Shown here one piece after another: positions 7,386 through 16,044 of a stretch of DNA of 16,678 bases. The stretch spans positions 1 to 16,678 of the forward strand of contig JANMVV010000363.1 of the NCBI GenBank assembly GCA_031392925.1. The letters run 5' to 3'. Numbering within the stretch: position 1 is the stretch's first letter; every line of letters starts with the position of its first letter. The translations under genes and the position numbers were made by a program. The notes beneath the pieces are model-generated. The model saw only the letters and a program-made list of their open reading frames with translations. It was not told where the DNA came from and ran no database searches. The stretch is from JAGNNV01 sp031392925 (GTDB taxonomy: Bacteria; Acidobacteriota; Vicinamibacteria; Fen-336; JAGNNV01).

Positions 7386-10300
7386 ATGAGCAACCCCTTC
7401 CTGCCCCCGTTGCTGATGCGGGCGTCCTCGATTCAGTGCGCCTTCACGATGGCTGTCATCGCAGTCGCGGTGCTTGCCGGAACGGGCTCGCGCGCGAACG
7501 CGCAGAGCGGCCTGGCCTGGCAGTTCGAGAACGTCGCGGCCCTGCACCCGGTTCCCGGATGCGTCCGAGGCATGACGATTGCCGGGTTCGATCACGATTT
7601 TCAGGGCCGTCCCGTGGTCGCCTGGCGGGAAGAAAACGATTGCGGAGGGACGCCACGGGTCTTCTGGACACGCAAGGACGGCGGCGTGTGGACAACCAAC
7701 GAATTCCTGTCTGAACACCGGTACGATGGGGGGGCCGAGGGCGATACCTCGCATCAGATGGCCTTGCGGCCGGCCGATGGAACCCCCTTTCTCGTCTACC
7801 GCGATGTGGGAGCAAACAACAGCCTCAGCACATACCGGACCGACCTCGGTCTGCACCCAAACGGTGGCGGATCGGAGATCCTCGAGTACCTCGTCGGTCC
7901 CGGGCAGTGCGCGGGCCTGAACTACTCGATTGCGTTCAGACCGGGGGAGACCCTCCCCGACTGGTCCAGGGGACTCCTGAACTGTAACGATGGGGGGGAC
8001 GTCCGGGTGAATGGTTTGCTCGTCGGCTCCGGCTACCGGCCGCGTCCGTCGCTCACCGTGACCCCGGATGGCACGCGTCATCTGCTCTGGAGCGTCGGAG
8101 AGGAACTCTTCTATGCGCGCTGGCCGGTCGGGGACGCGGCGCCCACGGTCTTCCCCACCCCGCTCTATGCGAATATCAACCGCTTCGGAGGCGAAGTGGT
8201 CCTGTCCTCCGATGCGAACGGCGTTCTCCACGCCGCCATTCGCGGCGTGGAGGGAACGTCAGCGGACTGGGATCTGGGCGCCGTGGTGTACATCAAATCC
8301 ACGGACGGCGGCGACACCTGGACACCGTTCGAGTACGTTGATCCAAGCGATGCCGTACCGAACAGCATCGGCCTGAACACCGGCATATCCCTCGCGGTCG
8401 ACGCGAACGGAGTGCCGATGGTGACCTACTGGCGAGGGACGGACGAGCTTTGGTACGCGAGACGCGACGGACCGGGCGGCACGTGGACGCGGTCGCTCGT
8501 CACCACCGAACCGAACACGGCCGCGCCGTTGTCGGCTCGGCTGGACATGGACGAGACGGGCAAGCCGGTGATCGCGCTCTTCGACACCGCCACGAACCTG
8601 CTTCGTCTGGCGAGGCCGGTGCCCGAAGGCGTGACCCCGCCGATCGACATCGCGGTGACCGGCAAGGTAGCCCCCGGGGTGAGCCAGCCCGGCGATGCAC
8701 TCACCTACACGTTCACCGTCACCAATCGCGGAACCACCAACGTGAACCACGTGGTCCTGACGAACGCGCTGCCTGAGGGCGCTTCGTTTGTCAGCGCCTC
8801 GCCAAGCCCCGGCGCCGATGGTCGATGGGCGTTCGGCACGCTGACGTCCGGCGCCTCTGCGACCGTAACCGTTTCCGCGACCGCGCCCATGGCGGCCGGT
8901 GAGCTGGCCGACGCGGTGTCGGTCACCTCGGACGGCCCCGACGCCGTGCCCGGCAACAACTCCGCGGCGATCGGCGTCACGATTCGCCCCGCGCAATGCT
9001 TCCCTCCGACCTCCGGACTCGTGGGCCTTTGGCGGGGGGACGGCAACGGCAGGAACTCGGTGACCGGCCAGCCGGATGGCGCGTTGCGAGGGCCCGTGGC
9101 CTTTGAAGCTGGGCGTGTCGGCCAGGGGTTTCGCTTCAACGGCATCGACGCGGCGGTCGGCGTCTACCCGGAAGCGAACGACAACGTGTACTACCCCGTG
9201 AATGGCTCGATGACGCTTCAGGCCTGGATCCGGACCACCGCAGCGACCGGAATGATCGCGGCGCGATACGAATGCATGTTCTATGGCTGCGGCAACACGT
9301 TTCTGTTTCTATATCTGGTCGATGGCCAGCTCAATGTGTCACTCCGAGACGCCGACGGCGGCACTCTCGCATTCGCAGGCGCGCGGGCCGTCAATGACGG
9401 CGCATTCCACCACGTAGCGCTCGTGCTGGATCGCGGCGCGGCGCAGGCGCGCTTCTACGTCGACGGCGCGATCGACGGAAGCGCCCCCTTCACGCTCGGT
9501 CCGATCTCCAACAGCAACGGGGCCACAACACCTTTGACCATCGGAGCGAACGAGGTGTTCAGTTCCCAGCTCTCGGGCTTCTTCAACGGCGTCATCGACG
9601 AGTTCGCCATTCACAACCGAGTTCTCAGCGAGGCCGAACTGCTGAGTATTGCCGCCGCGCCTCTGCTCTCGGAATGCGGCGCGGCGACGGTGACTCAGGG
9701 TCTTGATGTGGCCGTGAGCGTGAGCAGCGCGCCCAGCCCGGCCGCCGTGGGCGGCGTGATCACCTACGTCTTGAAAGCAACGAACGCAGGCACCCTGGAC
9801 GCCACGGACCTCACACTCACGAACACGCTTCCTCCCGGCGTGACTTTCGTCGACGCGGCGCCCGCGCCTGCGAGCACAAGCGTTGATCAGCAGACCTTTA
9901 CTTTGGAGTCGCTTCCCGTTGGAGGCTCCGCGTTTTTCGCGATCCGGGCTCTCGCGCCAAACGCGCCCCAAACCGTGGTTGACCAGGGCCAGATCTTCGT
10001 GGCGGGTGACCTGAACCCTTCGAACAACATCGCGTCGACTTCGACGGTGGTTGCGCCGGATGCCTGTTTCGTCGCGCCGGCCGGCCTGGTGAGCCGGTGG
10101 CGCGGCAACGGCGATGCAGTGGACGACATCGGGGGGCACACGGGCGACCTTCAAGGAACTACGGGCTTTGCACTTGGAAAGGTCGGGCAGGCGTTCAGCT
10201 TCGATGGAAGCGGTGGATCACTCACTGTTCCCATTGCGCCGGAACTGAAGCCGGAGCATTTCACGGTGAGCGCCTGGGTCCGCCCCGGATCGTTTCACAG

Positions 10301-13300
10301 CGGAGGCTGGAACGTGGTCCTCTCGGTGGGAGAAAGCCTCTGGCTCGGCTTCCGTGGCAATCCCGGCTATCCCACCCTGTACACGCATGGCTACAGCGTC
10401 AACATCACTGCGCCCACCCCGGTCCATCCGCAGCAGTGGTATCAGCTCGCGGCGACGTTCGACGGCGCCACCACCCGGCTCTACCTCAACGGCCAGAAGG
10501 TGGCCGAAACCGCGGCCCCAGGGTCACTGAACTACGACAGCGAGACGCCGGTCGGTATTGGAACCCGCTGGTACCGCGGGCAGATCTACCCGTCACAGCT
10601 CTTCGACGGCCTCATCGATGAGGTGACCCTGCACAACCGGGCCCTGAGCGACGCCGAAGTGCGCGGCATGTATGACGGCTCCGCGCCGTCATGTCCGCCC
10701 CCAAACCACGCCCCGGCGATCGTGAATCCTGGTGACCAGTTGAACTCCGAGAACGATACCGTGTCAGCCCAGGTCACAGCGGGCGACTCGGATGGGGACG
10801 CCATCACTTTCACCGCCCTCGGCCTGCCTCCCGGCCTCGCAATCGATCCCGCTACCGGGTCGATCACCGGTCATCTCTCTTATCAGTCCGCCGGCGCCTA
10901 CACGGTCACGCTTGGCGCGAGCGACGGTTCGCTGACCTCCTCCCTCGGTCTGACCTGGACGGTGCTGAACACGCCGTGCAACCCGCTCGCCCTGAACGAC
11001 ACCGCGCGCACGGCAGAGGGCGTGGCCATACAGATCCCCGTGCTCGACAACGACATCAGCCCGTCGGCCTGCGGCTTCGCGCCTTTCGAGCTTCACTCTG
11101 TTTCCACTCCCGGGCACGGCGCCGTCGTCTTTGACAGCAAACTTGGAACCCTGACCTACTCGCCCGCACCCGGCTTCAACGGCTCCGACACCTTCACGTA
11201 CACCATCAGGAACGGGGACGGCGCTACCTCAACCGCGACGGTAACGGTGACCGTGGAGGCCGTTTGCAACCCGGTGGCCAATCCAGACTCGGCCACGACC
11301 CTTGAAAGCACGCCGATCGATATCCTCGCCGCCGACAACGACATCAGCCCGACGGCGTGTGGGTCCCCCGGTCTTGCGTTTTCCGCAGTCTCGCAACCAA
11401 TCCACGGCGCGGCGACGTTCGATAACCGCTCCCGCGCACTCACCTACGCGCCGGTGGCGGGCTTCACGGGGGTGGACACGTTTACCTACACAGTCGTGAA
11501 CAGCGCGGGCGGCTCCTCGACTGCTACCGTCACCGTGACAGTTCGCGACCTTACGCCCCCCGCGATCACCGTTCCCGCCGACATCACGGTCGAGGCCCTG
11601 GCGCCCTCGGGCGCGTCCGTGAGCTTCACCGCGACTGCGGCCGATCCATTCAATCACCCGGACCCCCCGGTCACGTGTCTGCCCGCTTCCGGCTCGATCT
11701 TCGCCGTGGCCGAGACCAGAGTCGACTGCGCATCGACCGACGCCGCCGGCAACACCGCGACGGCGGCCTTCACGGTGACGGTGCGCGATACCACTCCGCC
11801 CGCGCTCACCCTCTCGCCGCAGACCGTTGAGGCGATCGGGCCTTCGGGCGCCGCGGTGACCTTCCCCCCGGCTGCCATCGATCTCGTGGATGGTGCGAGG
11901 CCCGTCGCGTGCGTGCCTGCGTCCGGCTCGACGTTCTCGGTCGGAGTGACCAGCGTGTCGTGCACCTCCGCTGACCGCCGCGGGAACACCACGACCGCGA
12001 CTACCATGGTCACGGTTCGCGATACAACGCCACCGACCCTCAACCTGCCGGGGAACCTGACCAGGACCTCTCAAGGACCCGGCTCGATCACCGTGACCTT
12101 CGCGGCAACCGCCTCCGACATCGTCGACGGGGCCGTTCCCGTCGTGTGCGCGCCCGCGAGCGGCAGCCCGTTCGCCACGGGCACGACCGTTGTCCAGTGC
12201 ACGGCCACGGACCGCGCGCTCAACACAGGCGCCGGGACGTTCACCGTGACCGTCGTGAATTCAAATCGGCCCCCTACGGCGCGGGACGACAGGCGGCGAA
12301 CCGCGGAGGACACGGCGAGGGCGATCAACGTCTTGATCAACGACTCCGACCCGGACGGGGACGTCCTCTCTGTCCTGAGCGTCACGCCCGCGACGCACGG
12401 GACGGTCTCGATCAACGGGCCGGGTTCGACGAACTACATTCCGGACGCAAACTTCCACGGAACCGACCTCTTCACGTATACGATCACGGACGGCCACGGC
12501 GGTACCGCGACGGCCAGCGTGCTGGTCACGGTCACCGACGTGAACGATCGGCCGGTGGCGAACAATGATGTCGCGACAACGGTCGAGGACACGGGCATCG
12601 ATATCGCCGTTCTGGCGAACGATGCCGACGTCGACGGCGACGTCCTTTCGATCTTGTCCGTGACTCAGGGAGCGCACGGACTGGTGACGATCAGGCCGGG
12701 CGCCGTGCGATACGTTCCCGGCCAGGACTGGAACGGTACCGACCGCTTCCGATACACGATCGCGGACGGCCATGGCGGGACCGATCAGGGGCTCGTCACC
12801 GTCACCGTCGCGCCCGTCAACGATCCACCGCACCTGGTGAACGATGTCGCGGTCGCGCGCGGCATGACGCCGGTGACCATAAACGTGATCGCTAATGACT
12901 TCGATGTGGATGGGCCCACGCCCTCGGTGGCGGGCGTGACCCAGGGCGCGCACGGCACGGTGTCGGTCGGATCGAGCACCACGGCGATCTACGCGGCGGC
13001 GCCGGACTTTTACGGAGTCGACACTTTCACGTATTCGGTCATGGCCGGGGCGGGCGCTCTCGCCACCGCGATGGTCACGGTGACGGTGACGCCCCTGCCC
13101 CCCCATTCCGTCGAGCTGACTCCAGCCGCGCCTACCGCACCGGTGCTGAGAGTGACGGCTTCGGGGGGAGTGTCAGGCGCGATCATGGGCCTCTCGCGGA
13201 TCGCGTGGACGCAAGAAGCGCCGGCCAACCCTGCCTCTGGGCGGATTTTCGAGGCGGTGACGATGAGGCTGAGTCTCGATGCGACAGTGGACGAGGCGTG

Positions 13301-15572
13301 GTTGCAGGATATGTCCAGTCTCCGCCCGACAAAGCGCGATGTCACCGTGACCGCCCGTGACCTGGCGAACCAAACTCACTTCCAGGTGACGTTGAAGGAT
13401 GCGATCCCCGCTGGTTGGGATCGCGACACCAGCGGGCACGTGGTCTCGTTGACCGTTCAACCATCGGGGATCAGGGTGGACACGTTGAGGGACAGCGTGG
13501 CGCCGGCTCCCCCAGCCGGGAGTCGGGCGAGGGCACTGTTGCAAGGAGAAGTCATCGAGATCGGAGGCGCCAGCGGCGGCAAACTCCTGCTTACAGAGGT
13601 ATCGGCCACGGTCGGGCTTGACGACCCACCGCCACCTCGGTTCACGAACAGCGTCTCCCCCCTCGTGTTGACTCTGGTTCGGCCGGTCCCCGCGATCGTG
13701 CAATGGATTCAGGAGGCGACGTTGCCCACCGTGGGTTCGTCCCATGATCTGATTTTGCAGAGTCAGCCGAGCGCAGGAGCATCGTGGTTGCCCGTCGCCG
13801 AGTATGCCGCGACACGCATCACGCGGGTGGCGTTGTTTGACCCCGGAACATCGATCCGCGACGGCTACGTCGTGGCCTGGCCTAGCGTTGAGGGTCAACC
13901 TACGGACATGCATTCCGTGACTGGCGGTTCTGTCCAGTCGATCCCGCCGAGGATGGCACTGGCCACCCAGGGTGTGACCGCATCGACCGGAGTTGTGGGC
14001 AGCGTAACCGCGTTGTCACGGATCCGAATGAAGCGTGTGCATGGCTCTGATATCTCGGGCGGCCCTCACCCGGTGGCCAACGACCGTTGGTCAGCCGAGC
14101 CGGTCACCATGGGTCTGGGACCGGGAGCGAGTGTCGATGAGGCCTGGCTCGCCACTCTGGCGGTGGGCCAGGCCACGCGTCGCGACATCACCATCACCGC
14201 TCGCGACAGCGCCAGTCAGGTCAATTTTCAGGTCACGCTGAAAGGCGTATATCCAGCGTCCTGGGATCGGGACGCTGCGGGCCACGTCGTCTCATTGACG
14301 GTGATGCCCCAGCAAATCACGGTCCAAGCGCTCGCGGAAGCGGCGGCGCCGGTACTGGCCGGCGCCCGGCCACGCGCGCTTCTGGGGGCGGAGACGATTG
14401 AGATGGCAAGTGCGGCCGGAGGCGCCGTCCTCCTGAGCCAGCGTGAAGGAGTGAACGGCATCGACCCGAATGCCCCGCTGATGTTTGACACCCAGGTTTC
14501 CCTCCTCTCCCTCAACCTGCTCAAGCCAAGACCTGCGGTGGTTCAGTGGATTCAGGAAGCTCTCGGGAATCTTGGCGCGAGCCGGGATTTCACCTTGCAA
14601 CGACGTGCCGGCGCGTCCGCCCCCTGGGTCGCAATGAACAGTTACCAAGGCAATCGGATCGAGCGGATCGATTTCTTCGACCCCGAGCTGTCCTTGCGCA
14701 ACGGGTATGTCGTGGGCTGGCCCAGCATCGAAGTGCAACCTGCAACCATGCAGCCCCTTTCGGGTAGCTCGGCATTCTGGCTGCCGCCCGCGGAAACCGT
14801 GAGCGTCGGGAGCACGTCTCTATCGGGTGCGGTCACGGGACGCGTATTGGAACTGTCGCGGATAGGCATCACATGGAGGCATGACGAAGAGGCGGGCAAT
14901 AGCGAAGACCCGCGGCCCGACCCCGTCACTCTTCTCCTGGACATCAACGCCACGGTGGATCCGGGCTGGCTCGCCGACATGGCCACCGGACATCCGACCC
15001 AAAGGGACGTGACCGTGGTCGCGAGAGACAAGAAGGATCAGGTCCATTTCCAGGTGACGCTCCTGGGCGCGATTCCCGCGACCTGGGACCGTGATACGTC
15101 GGGGCGCATTCGATCGCTGACCGTCCAGCCCCAGAACCTCAGCGTCACGACTCTCGCCGACACAGTGCAACCCGTACTGCCTGCAACGAGGCCCAGAATT
15201 CTTCTCGAGGGTGAGGCCGTCGAGATGAACAGCGCCAGCGGGGGCGCCTTGATTCTCAGGCCAATGGAGACCCAGAGCGGTCTAAATGCCCCGCCCGGTT
15301 CGTTGTACCGGAGCAGCATCGGAGACCTCTCCTTGAACCTGATTCAGCCAGTACCTTCCGTGGTCCAGTGGATTCGGCAGGCGCTTGTCCCAGTGGAGGT
15401 ACCTCGAAATGTAACGCTGCAACAGAAAGCAGGCAGCGCGTGGGCGCCGGTCGACGACTACCCTCACAGCGTGATAGGCCGAGTGGATCTGTTCAATCCT
15501 GAAAACTCGCGGCGCGGTGGATATGTGGTGGCGTGGCCGAGCATTCAGGTGCGTCGGCCGCCCACCCCCTGA
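7386..15572 (+). CDS. Giant secreted multidomain protein: propeller, DUF11, LamG, cadherin-like, HYR and triplicated gp19-like C-terminal units
   Basis: A 2728-residue exported protein, probably surface-attached or extracellular. A Sec signal (hydrophobic CAFTMAVIAVAVLAG, cut after ANA at 39) opens it. By residue: about 40-415 propeller-like repeats with DxxGxP-type strands (VDANGVPMVTYW); 416-537 DUF11; 538-762 LamG-like (FNGVIDEFAIHNRVLSEAE); 763-892 DUF11; 893-1102 LamG-like (FDGLIDEVTLHNRALSDAE); 1103-1196 He_PIG (IDPATGSITG); 1197-1390 two cadherin-like (LDNDISP); 1390-1627 three HYR domains, each with two cysteines; 1628-1903 three more cadherin-like (GTDLFTYTITDGHGG). Residues 1904-2728 are three ~270-280-residue units, each resembling two T4 gp19 tail-tube folds. 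No sorting signal or membrane anchor is seen at the C-terminus. The ATG at 7386 is preferred; 7416 and upstream GTG 7317/ATG 7332 are alternatives, none with a well-spaced Shine-Dalgarno. It lies 99 bases after the CHAT gene. Function is unknown; adhesion or extracellular scaffold is inferred. Confidence 0.88.
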   Translation: MSNPFLPPLLMRASSIQCAFTMAVIAVAVLAGTGSRANAQSGLAWQFENVAALHPVPGCVRGMTIAGFDHDFQGRPVVAWREENDCGGTPRVFWTRKDGGVWTTNEFLSEHRYDGGAEGDTSHQMALRPADGTPFLVYRDVGANNSLSTYRTDLGLHPNGGGSEILEYLVGPGQCAGLNYSIAFRPGETLPDWSRGLLNCNDGGDVRVNGLLVGSGYRPRPSLTVTPDGTRHLLWSVGEELFYARWPVGDAAPTVFPTPLYANINRFGGEVVLSSDANGVLHAAIRGVEGTSADWDLGAVVYIKSTDGGDTWTPFEYVDPSDAVPNSIGLNTGISLAVDANGVPMVTYWRGTDELWYARRDGPGGTWTRSLVTTEPNTAAPLSARLDMDETGKPVIALFDTATNLLRLARPVPEGVTPPIDIAVTGKVAPGVSQPGDALTYTFTVTNRGTTNVNHVVLTNALPEGASFVSASPSPGADGRWAFGTLTSGASATVTVSATAPMAAGELADAVSVTSDGPDAVPGNNSAAIGVTIRPAQCFPPTSGLVGLWRGDGNGRNSVTGQPDGALRGPVAFEAGRVGQGFRFNGIDAAVGVYPEANDNVYYPVNGSMTLQAWIRTTAATGMIAARYECMFYGCGNTFLFLYLVDGQLNVSLRDADGGTLAFAGARAVNDGAFHHVALVLDRGAAQARFYVDGAIDGSAPFTLGPISNSNGATTPLTIGANEVFSSQLSGFFNGVIDEFAIHNRVLSEAELLSIAAAPLLSECGAATVTQGLDVAVSVSSAPSPAAVGGVITYVLKATNAGTLDATDLTLTNTLPPGVTFVDAAPAPASTSVDQQTFTLESLPVGGSAFFAIRALAPNAPQTVVDQGQIFVAGDLNPSNNIASTSTVVAPDACFVAPAGLVSRWRGNGDAVDDIGGHTGDLQGTTGFALGKVGQAFSFDGSGGSLTVPIAPELKPEHFTVSAWVRPGSFHSGGWNVVLSVGESLWLGFRGNPGYPTLYTHGYSVNITAPTPVHPQQWYQLAATFDGATTRLYLNGQKVAETAAPGSLNYDSETPVGIGTRWYRGQIYPSQLFDGLIDEVTLHNRALSDAEVRGMYDGSAPSCPPPNHAPAIVNPGDQLNSENDTVSAQVTAGDSDGDAITFTALGLPPGLAIDPATGSITGHLSYQSAGAYTVTLGASDGSLTSSLGLTWTVLNTPCNPLALNDTARTAEGVAIQIPVLDNDISPSACGFAPFELHSVSTPGHGAVVFDSKLGTLTYSPAPGFNGSDTFTYTIRNGDGATSTATVTVTVEAVCNPVANPDSATTLESTPIDILAADNDISPTACGSPGLAFSAVSQPIHGAATFDNRSRALTYAPVAGFTGVDTFTYTVVNSAGGSSTATVTVTVRDLTPPAITVPADITVEALAPSGASVSFTATAADPFNHPDPPVTCLPASGSIFAVAETRVDCASTDAAGNTATAAFTVTVRDTTPPALTLSPQTVEAIGPSGAAVTFPPAAIDLVDGARPVACVPASGSTFSVGVTSVSCTSADRRGNTTTATTMVTVRDTTPPTLNLPGNLTRTSQGPGSITVTFAATASDIVDGAVPVVCAPASGSPFATGTTVVQCTATDRALNTGAGTFTVTVVNSNRPPTARDDRRRTAEDTARAINVLINDSDPDGDVLSVLSVTPATHGTVSINGPGSTNYIPDANFHGTDLFTYTITDGHGGTATASVLVTVTDVNDRPVANNDVATTVEDTGIDIAVLANDADVDGDVLSILSVTQGAHGLVTIRPGAVRYVPGQDWNGTDRFRYTIADGHGGTDQGLVTVTVAPVNDPPHLVNDVAVARGMTPVTINVIANDFDVDGPTPSVAGVTQGAHGTVSVGSSTTAIYAAAPDFYGVDTFTYSVMAGAGALATAMVTVTVTPLPPHSVELTPAAPTAPVLRVTASGGVSGAIMGLSRIAWTQEAPANPASGRIFEAVTMRLSLDATVDEAWLQDMSSLRPTKRDVTVTARDLANQTHFQVTLKDAIPAGWDRDTSGHVVSLTVQPSGIRVDTLRDSVAPAPPAGSRARALLQGEVIEIGGASGGKLLLTEVSATVGLDDPPPPRFTNSVSPLVLTLVRPVPAIVQWIQEATLPTVGSSHDLILQSQPSAGASWLPVAEYAATRITRVALFDPGTSIRDGYVVAWPSVEGQPTDMHSVTGGSVQSIPPRMALATQGVTASTGVVGSVTALSRIRMKRVHGSDISGGPHPVANDRWSAEPVTMGLGPGASVDEAWLATLAVGQATRRDITITARDSASQVNFQVTLKGVYPASWDRDAAGHVVSLTVMPQQITVQALAEAAAPVLAGARPRALLGAETIEMASAAGGAVLLSQREGVNGIDPNAPLMFDTQVSLLSLNLLKPRPAVVQWIQEALGNLGASRDFTLQRRAGASAPWVAMNSYQGNRIERIDFFDPELSLRNGYVVGWPSIEVQPATMQPLSGSSAFWLPPAETVSVGSTSLSGAVTGRVLELSRIGITWRHDEEAGNSEDPRPDPVTLLLDINATVDPGWLADMATGHPTQRDVTVVARDKKDQVHFQVTLLGAIPATWDRDTSGRIRSLTVQPQNLSVTTLADTVQPVLPATRPRILLEGEAVEMNSASGGALILRPMETQSGLNAPPGSLYRSSIGDLSLNLIQPVPSVVQWIRQALVPVEVPRNVTLQQKAGSAWAPVDDYPHSVIGRVDLFNPENSRRGGYVVAWPSIQVRRPPTP
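11550..12264 (+). repeat. Three tandem HYR-domain repeats inside the giant gene
   Basis: Three consecutive ~80-residue units each start with TPPA/TPPT and carry a cysteine in a (V/L)(T/A/V)C.PASGS block. A second cysteine follows in a V(D/S/Q)C(A/T)S/AT(D) block, and each ends in a TVTVRD/TVTVVN strand. The boundaries share DNA such as GTCACGGTTCGCGATAC. The two cysteines per unit could form one disulfide, consistent with an exported protein. The HYR fold is Ig-like and associated with adhesion. Confidence 0.8.
12268..13090 (+). repeat. Three tandem cadherin-like repeats inside the giant gene
   Basis: Three ~92-residue units follow the HYR block. Each opens with a P-P/V(A)xxDxxxTxED-like strand, then has NDxDxDG, HGxVxI and a (D)xFxYTIxDGHGG strand before TVTVT/P. 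The aspartate-rich NDSDPDGD and NDADVDGD segments look like calcium-binding loops. The third unit is more divergent (NDFDVDGPTP). Two further related units lie earlier, at about 10974-11556. Confidence 0.78.
13108..15569 (+). repeat. Three tandem C-terminal units, each apparently a double gp19-like (tail-tube) domain
   Basis: Units at about 13108-13923, 13924-14763 and 14764-15569 align with each other over their whole length. The A half of each carries (V)DxxWL, an RD(V/I)T(V/I).ARD strand, FQVTL, (A/V)(I/Y)PA.WDRD and SLTV.P. The B half carries (A/P)R.LL.(G/A)E..E, GG..LL, VVQWI(Q/R) and GYVV.WPS(I/V). The A half follows the order of conserved elements in phage T4 gp19-family tubes (Trp helix, R+DV.I strand, W..A.P..W, then a final VA.E.LE-like strand). 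The internal repetition is certain; the gp19 relationship is my inference from pattern order. Confidence 0.75.
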
Positions 15573-15643
15573 GTCTGATTCTCGAAGCCCGGTTTGCCTG
15601 CTCCCGTTGCGCAAGCGTGGCGATTTCCGCTCGGCCACGAGGG

Positions 15644-15943
15644 GCGCCAGCTCTACGACCTGCCATCATCGGCCTCACCCGGGGTTTCTTTTATGCGGGG
15701 GCGCCTTCGGTGCTTGCGACCCTCTGGGATCTCGCCGACGAGCCGGCGCGGTTCCTGATGCGGCGCTTCTATGCGCACTGGCAGGCGGGCGGAAGCAAGG
15801 CCTCGGCCTTGCGCGCCTCTCAGCTCGACTTGATTCGGGCGTTGCGCGAAGGCAAAGTCGTGGTCCCGACGCCATTTGGCCCGACCAGACTCTCCGAGAG
15901 TCCGGCTCTATGGGCTTCGTCCGTCCTTCTCGGCGAGCCCTGA
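15644..15943 (+). pseudogene. Truncated CHAT gene copy with internal deletion
   Basis: A relic of the TPR-CHAT gene. Bases 15644-15663 match 6401-6420 of the CHAT gene at 19 of 20 positions. The next base, 15664, matches 7007, and similarity continues past the stop. So 586 bases (6421-7006) are missing, including the codons for both catalytic residues H758 and C806. Since 586 is not a multiple of three, the two parts are out of frame. The right part still reads IIGLTRGFFYAGAP to the shared end LLGEP and stop. An open frame from 15533 runs through it but its N-terminal part is unrelated sequence overlapping the end of the giant gene. No function is expected. Similarity to the intact gene fades after about 15956. 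Confidence 0.85.
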
Positions 15944-15956
15944 AGCCGCCTTCACG
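15664..15956 (+). repeat. Right copy of direct repeat (CHAT 3' end)
   Basis: This is the partner of 7007-7299, in the same orientation and without indels. Together the two copies bracket the whole giant gene. The substitutions are spread along the repeat, and many fall at third codon positions. Confidence 0.93.
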
Positions 15957-16044
15957 CACGTCCATGCCCTCCAACCAGGTCTTTTCCGCCCGAAACGGGT
16001 AAGACCACCCTCTAAGGCCGGCTCCCGGTTAGAATAGGCAGACC

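Noticed and set aside
6450..8231. 593-codon open frame on the minus strand
   Set aside because: It lies opposite the conserved CHAT catalytic region and the signal peptide of the giant gene; its product is Arg/Gly-rich without recognisable motifs, typical of antisense frames in GC-rich DNA.
13108..15569. Prophage or contractile injection system locus
   Set aside because: The gp19-like units are fused to a Sec-secreted protein, and no sheath, baseplate, portal, terminase or AAA+ genes occur in the window.
15533..15943. Open frame as a small intact CHAT-domain gene
   Set aside because: Its first part overlaps the end of the giant gene in another frame, the catalytic region is deleted, and the frame is joined by a shift.
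15980..16000. CCCG-AAA-CGGG hairpin as a terminator
   Set aside because: Four-pair stem with no T-run; too weak to call.
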